In this document: positions 40,182 to 48,435 of the stretch, one piece after another
Layout: the number at the start of each line of letters is the position of its first letter
Position numbering within the stretch: position 1 is the first letter of the stretch
NCBI GenBank assembly: GCA_002413045.1
Contig: DHWF01000043.1
Coordinates: 1 to 48,435, forward strand
Source of the DNA: Chloroflexi bacterium UBA5189
GTDB lineage: Bacteria > Chloroflexota > Limnocylindria > Limnocylindrales > CSP1-4
Length of the DNA: 48,435 bases
Direction of reading: 5' to 3'
Position numbers and translations under genes: made by a program
The notes under the pieces: generated by a model
Told to the model about the DNA's origin: nothing
Database searches by the model: none
Seen by the model: the letters and a program-made list of their open reading frames with translations, nothing else

Positions 40182-40229
40182 TTAGACGGTCATCTCCTGC
40201 GAGGTGGTGCAGCGACCGTGTTCTGACAC
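40182..40229 (-). CDS. Candidate 15-codon leader peptide upstream of smpB
   Basis: A GTG at 40229 is preceded by AAAGGAGGTG, the strongest ribosome site in this part of the window (GGAGG nine bases upstream). The peptide reads VSEHGRCTTSQEMTV and then TAA. No homologue is recognised. The message CACCACC of codons Cys-Thr-Thr can pair with GGTGGTG (40165-40159) just after the stop. That same stretch also pairs with CACCC (40176-40172), so two hairpins compete. Its position between a promoter-like pair and a terminator makes a regulatory leader likely. Confidence 0.45.
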   Translation of the reverse strand: MSEHGRCTTSQEMTV

Positions 40230-40257
40230 TGCACATCACCTCCTTTCGTTCGAGCGA

Positions 40258-40286
40258 ACCGTAGCGGAACGTGCGCTCGGGCGCAA
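40258..40286 (-). promoter_or_regulatory. Candidate promoter for the leader peptide/smpB transcript
   Basis: TTGCGC (40286-40281) and TACGGT (40263-40258) are 17 bp apart on the minus strand. Transcription would start shortly before the AAAGGAGGTG site of the leader ORF. Match to consensus is partial. Confidence 0.33.
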
Positions 40287-40296
40287 GACTCGGGGT

Positions 40297-41709
40297 TCAG
40301 GCCGCCAGCAGGAGCGCCGCCGGCGCGGCCGCCGATCCGGCGAGGACCTGGAGGGCCTTGTCGAGGACCGGGTCGCTGCCCGGTGGCGTGTTCGCCGGGA
40401 CCGTGACCGCGACATCTGGCGTGAGCCCGATGTGGTGGATCCAGCGCTTGTTCGGCGTGAGCCATTTCTCGACCGTCAGCTTCACGCCACCCAGGTCGCC
40501 GAGCTCGATCCATTCCTGGACGGTGCCCTTGCCGAAGGACGTCTCGCCGATGAGCTTGGCGCGACCGCGATCCTGGAGCGCGCCGGCCACGATCTCCGCG
40601 GCGGACGCGGAGCCCTTGTCGATCAGGACGACGACCTGGATCTTCGAATCGGTGGCGACCCCGCCACCCGACGCGTCGGTCTCGGTCTGGATGCCGTTGG
40701 CATCCTCGCGCCACATGATCGGGCCCGAGGCAATGAAGTCGCTGGCGACGTCGACCGCGTCGGTGACGAACCCGCCCGGGTTGCCGCGCAGGTCGAGGAC
40801 GATCTTCGTGATGCCCTTGCCGACATCCGCGGTGAGCTCGTCCTTGACCTCCTTGGCGCCCTCGTCGGAGAAGCCGGTCAGCTGGATGTAGCCGACCGTG
40901 CCGTTCGCAAGCTCACGGGCCGTCGTCTCGCGGCGCTGGATCTTGGCCCGCACGAGCGTGACGTCGAATTCCTTGAGCAGCTGCCGTGGCGCGGGCGATG
41001 CACCCGGCGTCGGCGTCGCCGCGGCAGGCGCCGAGAACCGCTGGATGTGGAGCACGACCGACGTGCCGGCCGCGCCGCGAACCTTGTTGCGCGCCTGGTC
41101 GGGCGTCAGCCCATCGAGCGAGACCCCGTCGACCATCGTGATGATGTCGCCGGCGAGGAGGCCGGCGGCCTCGGTCGGCGAGCCCGGGATCGGCGACACG
41201 ATGACCAGGTGGCAATCAGGTCCGAACGTGGCGCAATCGCTCGTGTTGCCTGCGTTGTCCACGGCGCCGATCTCGGCGCCGATGCCCTCGAACTGGCCGG
41301 AGATGTCGTTGAGCGTCCCGACGTAGTCGGTCGGGGTCAGGTAGGTCGAGTAGGGATCGCCGATCGCCTCGACCATGCCTCGGATCGCGCCCTCGATGAG
41401 GGTCGTCCGGTCCAGCTTGGCGAGCGGATAGCGGGTCGTGACCGCGTTGTAGACGTCCCACAGCGGTTGCCAGGCTTCGGTGTCGGAGATCGAGCTGCCC
41501 GGCGACTTGCCAACGTCGCGCCCGACCGCGACGCCGGACATGAACAGCGCGCTGCCACCGAGGACGGCGACGAGGACGATCGCGACGGCGAACGGCCAGC
41601 CGCGGCGGCGCACGGGCTCGGTGGCGAGGGTGCTGGTGGGAATCGAGTCCGCGGCGGAATCGGTTGGCTGGGCCTCGGGGGTCGAGGCGTTGGGGTCGTT
41701 GGGGAGCAT
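40297..41709 (-). CDS. ctpA: S41 carboxyl-terminal processing protease (CtpA/CtpB type)
   Basis: 470 residues. An N-terminal Pro/Thr-rich cytoplasmic tail is followed by one membrane anchor (WPFAVAIVLVAVLGGSALFMSG). A PDZ domain lies at about 125-255 (FEGIGAEIGAVDN through AAGLLAGDIITMVDGVSL). The S41 core has VGYIQLTGFSDEGAKEVKDEL, IVLDLRGNPGG, catalytic Ser367 (DKGSASAAEI) and Lys394 (SFGKGTVQ). The Ser-Lys dyad makes it active in principle. It has an extended Ala/Pro loop inside the PDZ (about 227-240). It sits between ftsX and smpB, as in many Gram-positive bacteria; substrate unknown. Confidence 0.93.
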   Translation of the reverse strand: MLPNDPNASTPEAQPTDSAADSIPTSTLATEPVRRRGWPFAVAIVLVAVLGGSALFMSGVAVGRDVGKSPGSSISDTEAWQPLWDVYNAVTTRYPLAKLDRTTLIEGAIRGMVEAIGDPYSTYLTPTDYVGTLNDISGQFEGIGAEIGAVDNAGNTSDCATFGPDCHLVIVSPIPGSPTEAAGLLAGDIITMVDGVSLDGLTPDQARNKVRGAAGTSVVLHIQRFSAPAAATPTPGASPAPRQLLKEFDVTLVRAKIQRRETTARELANGTVGYIQLTGFSDEGAKEVKDELTADVGKGITKIVLDLRGNPGGFVTDAVDVASDFIASGPIMWREDANGIQTETDASGGGVATDSKIQVVVLIDKGSASAAEIVAGALQDRGRAKLIGETSFGKGTVQEWIELGDLGGVKLTVEKWLTPNKRWIHHIGLTPDVAVTVPANTPPGSDPVLDKALQVLAGSAAAPAALLLAA

Positions 41710-41777
41710 CGGTGCGCAGGTCCTCTCAGGTCGTGGAGCGTGCGGGCAAGCCTATCGCGAGTACGTTCCGGACCCCG

Positions 41778-42662
41778 TCAGCGGATCAGGTAGGTCCGCA
41801 CCGATACCCATGCGCCGATCACGCCGAGGCCCAGGCCCGCCCCGAGCACGAGGATCGTCACGTCGCGCGAGATCGAGCCGACGCTGATCGGCAGGATCTG
41901 GAAGAAGCCGGTCATGAACTGCGACAACGGCTCTGCGGCGCCGAGCAGCACGGCCAGGGTCAGGGCCGCCCCGAACAGGCCCACGAGCGCGCCCTCGAAC
42001 ACGAATGGCCAGCGGATGAACGCGTCGGAGGCGCCGACCAGGCGCATCACCTCGATCTCCTCCGCCCGCCCGAGCACGGCGAGGCGAATCGTATTGATCA
42101 CGATGAACAGCACGATCGACCCGATGACGGCGAGCAGGATCACGCCGAAGGTGCGGAGGAAGTTCGTGAGCGAGACGAGGCGATCGGTCGTGTCCTGGAT
42201 GTTCTGGACCTTGTCGACGATCGACTCCGCCCCGAGGAACGTGGCGATCGTCTTGTAGTCGTCCGGTTTGCGCAGCTTCACCTCGAGGCTGGCGGGCAGT
42301 GGGTTGTTGGGCAGGAACTCGGTCAGGTCCGGCTGGCCCTGCGCGGCCCGCGCCTCGCGGTACCGCTTGAGCGCCTCGTCCTTCGAGACGTACTCGATCG
42401 ACCGCACCTCGGGCATCGCCTGCAGACGGGCGGTCACGTCGTCGATCTGGGCCTGCGTCGCCGTGTCCTGGAGGTCCGCGACCACGCCGACCTTGTCCTC
42501 GACATACGAGAGGCTGGCGAGGAACCCGGCCTGCACGATCCAGAACGAGGCGAGCAGCAAGAGCATCAGCATCATCGTCGCGGTCGCCGCGAGGCTCATC
42601 GCCGCGTTGCGCCAGAAGCCCTGCCAGGCGCGCTTGATGCTGAACAGCAGGAACGAGATCAT
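41778..42662 (-). CDS. ftsX: Cell division protein FtsX
   Basis: 294 residues. The N-terminal membrane segment MISFLLFSIKRAWQGFWRNAAMSLAATATMMLMLLLLASF is typical. An extracytoplasmic domain (about 55-165, YVEDKVGVVADLQDTA to NIQDTTDRLV) follows, then three membrane helices (GVILLAVIGSIVLFIVINTIRLAVLGRAEEIEVMRLVGASD, the conserved FtsX signature). With FtsE it forms an ABC-type machine that activates peptidoglycan hydrolases through the outer domain. It lies 3 bp after ftsE. Confidence 0.93.
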   Translation of the reverse strand: MISFLLFSIKRAWQGFWRNAAMSLAATATMMLMLLLLASFWIVQAGFLASLSYVEDKVGVVADLQDTATQAQIDDVTARLQAMPEVRSIEYVSKDEALKRYREARAAQGQPDLTEFLPNNPLPASLEVKLRKPDDYKTIATFLGAESIVDKVQNIQDTTDRLVSLTNFLRTFGVILLAVIGSIVLFIVINTIRLAVLGRAEEIEVMRLVGASDAFIRWPFVFEGALVGLFGAALTLAVLLGAAEPLSQFMTGFFQILPISVGSISRDVTILVLGAGLGLGVIGAWVSVRTYLIR

Positions 42663-42665
42663 CGC

Positions 42666-43430
42666 TCAGCCGCCGCGGTGGTACCCGCCGCCGACCTCGT
42701 CGCGGATGACGCGGCCCTCCTCGAGGGCGACGACGCGCTTGCGGAGGGCCGTGACGATGTCGGCGTCGTGGGTCGCCATGAGCACGGTCACCCCGAGCTC
42801 GTTGATGCGCAGGAGCAGCTGGAGGATCTCCCAGCTGATCAATGGGTCCAGGTTCCCGGTCGGCTCGTCGGCGATGACGATCCGCGGGTCGTGCACGAGC
42901 GCGCGGGCGATCGCGGTGCGTTGCTGCTCGCCGCCCGACAGCTGCTTGGGGTACTGCTGCGCCTGCTGGGTAAGCCCGACGAGTGCGAGCACGCGCTCCA
43001 CCGCCGGCTTGATCCGGCGCCGCGGCGTGCCCGTGACCTCGAGCGCGAAGGCGACGTTCTCGAACACGTTCTTCGTCGGCAGCAGCTTGAAGTCCTGGAA
43101 CACGATGCCGACCTTCCGCCGCACGTGCGGGACTTTCCGGCGCGGCAGTCGAGCCAGGTCGTCGCCATCGAGGGTGACCGTCCCCTGGGTAGCCAGCTCG
43201 TCCCGGATCAGGAGTCGCATCAGCGTCGACTTGCCGGCACCCGACGCGCCGACGAGGAACACGAAGTCGCCCTCCGGGACGACGAGATCGACGTCCTTGA
43301 GGGCGTCGCGACCGTTCGGATAGGTCTTCGTTACGTCGTTGAGGACCAGGACCGGCCGGCGCTGGTCTCCGAGCGCGCGACGCCCGCCGGCCGCGGCGGG
43401 ACGTGCGTCAGGGGCAGTGGAAACGGTCAA
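42666..43430 (-). CDS. ftsE: Cell division ATP-binding protein FtsE
   Basis: 254 residues from a TTG; the first 25 residues are an unusual Ala/Arg-rich extension before VLVLNDVTKTYPNGRDALKDV. Walker A is GASGAGKSTLM, the Q-loop is VFQDFKLLP, the ABC signature is LSGGEQQRTAIARA, Walker B is IVIADEPTGNLD, and the H-loop is MATHDADIV. It is the ATPase partner of FtsX. Upstream 93 bp carry nothing recognisable before the GNAT gene. Confidence 0.94.
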   Translation of the reverse strand: MTVSTAPDARPAAAGGRRALGDQRRPVLVLNDVTKTYPNGRDALKDVDLVVPEGDFVFLVGASGAGKSTLMRLLIRDELATQGTVTLDGDDLARLPRRKVPHVRRKVGIVFQDFKLLPTKNVFENVAFALEVTGTPRRRIKPAVERVLALVGLTQQAQQYPKQLSGGEQQRTAIARALVHDPRIVIADEPTGNLDPLISWEILQLLLRINELGVTVLMATHDADIVTALRKRVVALEEGRVIRDEVGGGYHRGG

Positions 43431-43523
43431 ATCGGCTCCAAGGTCGGCCGCCTGCCGCCGGCGAGCCGGCGGATGTCATTGCCGGGAGGCTACACCCGTT
43501 TCCCGAACGCAACACTAGCCCGA

Positions 43524-44459
43524 TCAGACGAGACCTGGGGACGTTGGTACGTACCGGCTGAAGTCCGCGAATGGGCGGCTCCAGCCCGCCAGGACCGGGA
43601 AGCCCTCGATTCGGAGCCCGGCGCGGATCGCGGCCGCGAGGGCACCGTCTGCCGCCGCGGGCAGCCAGACCGCGGACGCGCCGCGGGGCACGACGGTCGT
43701 CAGCAGGTGGCCGAGCACGGGAGCCAGGAGTGCCGGCTCGCGGACCGCGATCGGGCCCAGCCGGCCGATTTCCCCGGCGTAGCCGTAGGCAACGAGCTCG
43801 CCGCTTGCGTCGCGGAACGCGAACAGGTGACGCGGCTCGGCCTGCACGAAGCGGTGGTCCTGTGGGTGGGCGAAGCCAAGGAGCGCCTCGTCGAACGCGG
43901 CCAGCTCGTCGCTCTCGCTCCAGGCGCCCGGTTCGGTGACGAGCCGCGCGCGGAATCCCGCCGGCAGTGCCGGCCAGCGGAATTCCGCCGCCGGCCGGCC
44001 GACGAGGTTGAACATCGGCATCCGGGGGACGATCCCGAACGTGGTGTACAGCCCGTTCGAGATGGGCTGGGCGCTGTCCGTGCAGGTGGCGAGCGCGCGC
44101 GTCTCGCGGTCGGCCGGCAGCAGCTGCTCGAGCAGCGCTCGCCCGAGCCCGCGGGCCTGCTCGCGCGGCTCCACGAACAGCATCGACAGGAACCACAGCG
44201 GCCCGCGCTCCATCGCCGACCCGAAGGCCACGACGCGCGTCCCGCCGCCGGGAAGACTCCGGTCCGCGACCATGAACCGCGCCGGGTCGGTCGCGTGGGC
44301 GTGGCGGTGGAGCCGTCGGAGGCCCGGGTTGTCCTCCGGCATCGGCTGCATGCCCATCCGCGCCTGGTAGGCATCGAGCGCGTCGCGCCAGACGCGATGG
44401 CAGTCGAGGAGGTCCGCCTCGGCGGCGGGCCGGAACGTGATTCCGGCGAGGCTAGCCAT
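43524..44459 (-). CDS. GNAT-type acetyltransferase
   Basis: 311 residues from the ATG before ASLAGITFRPAAEADL, which overlaps the prfB stop by 8 bp. The first half has ITFRPAAEADLLDCHRVWRDALDAYQ and then the acetyl-CoA motif LWFLSMLFVEPREQARGLGRALLEQLLP, followed by the LYTTFGIVPRMPMFNLVGRP end. The second half (about 150-311) looks like a degenerate second GNAT repeat (ELVAYGYAGEIGRLGPIAVREPALL). The substrate is not predictable. Coupling to prfB could be incidental, or could hint at modification of a translation component. Confidence 0.8.
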   Translation of the reverse strand: MASLAGITFRPAAEADLLDCHRVWRDALDAYQARMGMQPMPEDNPGLRRLHRHAHATDPARFMVADRSLPGGGTRVVAFGSAMERGPLWFLSMLFVEPREQARGLGRALLEQLLPADRETRALATCTDSAQPISNGLYTTFGIVPRMPMFNLVGRPAAEFRWPALPAGFRARLVTEPGAWSESDELAAFDEALLGFAHPQDHRFVQAEPRHLFAFRDASGELVAYGYAGEIGRLGPIAVREPALLAPVLGHLLTTVVPRGASAVWLPAAADGALAAAIRAGLRIEGFPVLAGWSRPFADFSRYVPTSPGLV

Positions 44460-45544
44460 CGCCGCCGGTCGCGAGCCGCTCCAGCTCCGCCTGCATGAAC
44501 CCGTCGAGGTCACCATCGAGCACCGCCGCCGTGTTCGACGTCTCGTACTGGGTCCGGAGGTCCTTGACCATCTGGTACGGGTGCAGGACGTAGCTCCGGA
44601 TCTGGTTGCCCCAGCCGGCCTCGACGTGCTCCCCGCGCAGCTTCCGGAGCTCGGTCTCCTTCTCCTCGAGCTGCCGCTCGAGCAGCCGGGCCTTGAGGAC
44701 CTTGATCGCGGTCTCCTTGTTCTGGGTCTGGCTGCGCTCGTTCTGGCTCTGGGCCACGATCCCCGTTGGAAGGTGCGTCAGGCGGACCGCCGAGTCCGTC
44801 TTGTTGACGTGCTGGCCACCCGCGCCCTGCGACCGGTAGGTGTCGACCCGGATCTCGTCCCAGTCGAGCTCGATCGGGATGTCCTCGTCCGGCTCGGGCA
44901 TGACCTCGACCAGCCCGAACGTGGTCTGGCGCCGGTTCTGGGCGTCGAACGGACTGATCCGGACCAGGCGGTGGACGCCGCGCTCGGCGCGCAGCCAGCC
45001 GTAGGCACCGCGGCCGTTGACCGCGACCGACACGCTCTTGAGGCCCGCCTGCTCGCCCTCCTGCTCGTCAATGACCTCGGTCTTCCAGCGATGTCGTTCG
45101 GCCCACCGGAGGTACATCCGCAGGAGCATCGCCGCCCAGTCCGTCGCCTCGGTGCCGCCGGCGCCGGCGCTGATCGACAGGATCGCCGGCCGGGCGTCGT
45201 ACTCGCCGGAGAACAGCAGCTCCGTCCGCTCGCGGGCGAAGTCGCGGTCGAGGGCGTCGACGCTGCGATCCACCTCCGCCTCCAGCTCGGCATCGCCCGA
45301 CTCCTGGGCCAGCTCGAGGGTCGTGTCGAGGTCGTCGGCGCGGGCGAGGAGACCGGACCACTTCTCGATGTCGGCTCGCAGGCCATCGGCCTCGCGAAGG
45401 ACACCCTGCGCGGTTCGGCCGTCCTCCCAGAACCCCGGCTCCGAGGCGAGTGCCTCGAGCTCGGTCAGGCGCGAGTGCTTGCCAGGGAGGTCAAAGACGC
45501 CCCGAGGTCGTTCGGATCCGCTCCACGAGGTCGCGGACGCGCAT
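44452..45544 (-). CDS. prfB: Peptide chain release factor 2, expressed by programmed +1 frameshift
   Basis: Frame one starts at the ATG of MRVRDLVERIRTT (or the GTG three codons upstream) and ends at a UGA after 17 codons. The slip is CTT TGA C, and frame two continues with GACCTCCC (DLPGKHSRLTELEALAS). The total is about 363 residues with SPF in RISPFDAQ and the GGQ motif in SQGAGGQHVNKTDSAVRL. RF2 recognises UAA and UGA. When RF2 is low the ribosome pauses at the in-frame UGA and slips, giving autoregulation. A GGGG three bases upstream of the CTT resembles the anti-SD stimulator of the E. coli site. It overlaps the GNAT gene and follows the Cys-rich gene by 0-9 bp. Confidence 0.95.
45490..45503 (-). 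other. prfB +1 frameshift signal (GGGG ... CTT TGA C)
   Basis: Read on the minus strand: GGGG (45503-45500), three bases, then CTT at 45496-45494, the in-frame stop TGA at 45493-45491, and C at 45490. This is the canonical RF2 recoding site with the same 3-base spacing. The T at 45493 is skipped and translation resumes at GAC. Confidence 0.95.
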
Positions 45545-45552
45545 GGCGTCCA

Positions 45553-45780
45553 CTAGTTCTTCGGGACCCGCAGGTCCTGGAGCAGGATCGGACGGAGCTC
45601 GATCAGCCGCAGGGCGGACTTGCTCCGGACGACGACGGGGTTCACGCACGGACAGTAGCCGTTGTGGGGGCAGACGCCGCAGTTGCCGTCGCAGTCGAGC
45701 GCGGCGGCGTAGCTGCAGGTGCGGCAATCACGTTCGCAAGCGATCAGGTCGACGAAGGTCGTTTCCTCAGCCTGCTTCAC
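45553..45780 (-). CDS. Small eight-cysteine protein, translationally linked to prfB
   Basis: 75 residues from a GTG with GAGGG four bases upstream; the ORF is open further but without similarity. Eight cysteines form two CxxxCxxC units (15/19/22 and 30/34/37) followed by CPHNGYCPC. A typical Fe-S or zinc cluster pattern is suggested, but I do not recognise a family. The rest is a helix plus LRLIELRPILLQDLRVPKN. Its stop TAG overlaps a GTG that could start prfB, so it is probably in the same operon. A promoter-like pair lies just upstream. Confidence 0.65.
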   Translation of the reverse strand: MKQAEETTFVDLIACERDCRTCSYAAALDCDGNCGVCPHNGYCPCVNPVVVRSKSALRLIELRPILLQDLRVPKN

Positions 45781-45884
45781 GAATCCCTCACTTCGGCGGC
45801 GGCACGGATTCGATTCGCGACACGCGGCACGGCCTGAGGCGCGATTCGCCACGGGGCGCTGGGCGTCGCGTTGGGGTTTTTCGA

Positions 45885-45913
45885 AGTATAGGTGCCGGTT
45901 TTCCCCACGCCAA
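45885..45913 (-). promoter_or_regulatory. Candidate promoter of the Cys-rich/prfB operon
   Basis: TTGGCG (45913-45908) and TATACT (45890-45885) are separated by 17 bp on the minus strand, a good sigma70-type match. The leader to the GTG start would be about 100 nt. Confidence 0.55.
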
Positions 45914-45969
45914 GGGGGGAAATCGGCCGACAGCGTCGAAATCAGCACGGAATCCGCTCCGTCGGCGCC

Positions 45970-46611
45970 TCAGGGCTCAGTGTTGGCGCTCGAGTCGTCG
46001 ATGAGGTGGCCGATGCCCACGAAGTACGCCGCGAGCCCGGCGAGCTCATGGAGCGTCGCCTTCTGGCGTCGGGTCGGGTCGAGGTCGCTCGGGCTGGTCC
46101 GGGTCGGCGACCCGAACGCCTCGATCCCGAGGTCGGTCGCCATCCGCACGACCCGGAGCATGTGGGTCTCGTCGCTGACGAACACGGCCGTGTGCAGTCC
46201 ATGGCTTCGGAAGATGGCCGAGACCGCCTCGAGCGACTCGAGCGTGTTCCGGCCCTGGAACTCGCCGAGGATCCGGTCGGCCGGCACGCCATGGGCGATC
46301 GCCCAGGCGCGCGCCGTGGCCCCCTCGGTCGTCCGGTCGCCGGGGAGCTTGCCGCCGGTGACCACGAACCACGGCGCGATGCCCGCCTTCCAGAGGTCGA
46401 CCGCATGCCGCAGCCTGGCCTCGAAGACGTCGCTCGGGGTGCCGTTGAACTGGGCCGCCCCCAGGACCACGATCGCGTCTGCCGGCCGCTGCTCGTCGAG
46501 CGCGCCCTGCGCGTTGATGCGCGTTGCCGTGTAGCCGAGCAGGGCCGCGCAGCCCACCACACCCCAGCCGATGAGCAGCACCGTGCTGCGAAGGGTCGAC
46601 CCGCGAGTCAC
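45970..46611 (-). CDS. DUF218 (YdcF/SanA/ElyC-like) membrane-anchored protein
   Basis: 213 residues from a GTG. A single N-terminal membrane helix (STVLLIGWGVVGCAALLGYTATRI) is followed by the DUF218 domain: ADAIVVLGAAQFNGTPSDVFEARLRHAVDLWKAG, VVTGGKLPGDRTTEGATARAWAIAHGVPADRI and the FVSDETHMLRVVRMATDLG block. Relatives are linked to envelope maintenance (SanA, ElyC), but the reaction is not settled. It lies 24 bp downstream of secA. Confidence 0.87.
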   Translation of the reverse strand: MTRGSTLRSTVLLIGWGVVGCAALLGYTATRINAQGALDEQRPADAIVVLGAAQFNGTPSDVFEARLRHAVDLWKAGIAPWFVVTGGKLPGDRTTEGATARAWAIAHGVPADRILGEFQGRNTLESLEAVSAIFRSHGLHTAVFVSDETHMLRVVRMATDLGIEAFGSPTRTSPSDLDPTRRQKATLHELAGLAAYFVGIGHLIDDSSANTEP

Positions 46612-46635
46612 GGCGTGGTGCGCCGCGTCACTCGC

Positions 46636-48435
<1,800 letters not shown>

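Overview
The window is a dense, GC-rich chromosomal segment from a bacterium. It carries a replication-origin cluster (dnaA, dnaN, recF, DciA-like on one side; rpmH, rnpA, yidD, yidC, jag on the other) and housekeeping genes (prfB, ftsEX, ctpA, smpB, ssrA, secA). Many adjacent same-strand genes overlap by 4 bp (ATGA, GTGA or TTGA), and GTG and TTG starts are common. Gene content and composition suggest a GC-rich, probably monoderm lineage. I favour a Limnocylindria-type Chloroflexota over an actinobacterium, but the sequence alone does not prove it.

Layout. (1) 1-4543: an operon resembling the mycobacterial phosphatidylinositol-mannoside (PIM) pathway: inositol-3-phosphate synthase, two tandem LPLAT acyltransferases, a PHP phosphoesterase and a PimA-like GT4. 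(2) 4540-13824: membrane glycosyl transfer. It holds a 1783-residue double GT-C protein whose PMT half has a propeller-like insert in its first extracytoplasmic loop, another polytopic protein, a DUF2723 (TMEM260-type) protein and a GT2 polyprenyl-phosphate-sugar synthase-like protein. (3) 13950-17561: DUF151 nuclease-like protein, rhomboid protease, and a PP2C-like/TM/propeller protein. (4) 17635-25855: origin cluster, with the best oriC candidate between dnaN and dnaA. (5) 25869-33866: accessory genes, including a beta-gamma-crystallin-like secreted protein, DUF3892, a frameshifted histidine kinase plus NarL regulator, a DoxD-Rieske fusion with a lipoprotein, and flavin enzymes. (6) 33963-39453: tmRNA, a divergent urease pair (ureAB fusion and ureC) without accessory genes, a damaged response regulator, and a secreted gametolysin-type metalloprotease. 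(7) 39612-48435: smpB with an unusual leader, ctpA, ftsX, ftsE, a GNAT, prfB with the classical +1 frameshift, an eight-cysteine mini-protein, DUF218, and the C-terminal part of secA.

How they work together. Regions 1 and 2 make a coherent picture of a mannose-decorated envelope: inositol phosphate is made, coupled to lipid outside the window, mannosylated by the PimA-like enzyme and acylated. The GT2 would charge a polyprenyl phosphate, and the GT-C/PMT/DUF2723 enzymes would use that donor on the outer face. The strongest novelty candidates are the GT-C::PMT::propeller fusion, the smpB leader (15-codon ORF, alternative hairpins and a terminator directly before smpB), the PP2C-like/propeller protein coupled to rhomboid, the accessory-less urease pair, and the Cys-rich protein translationally linked to prfB.
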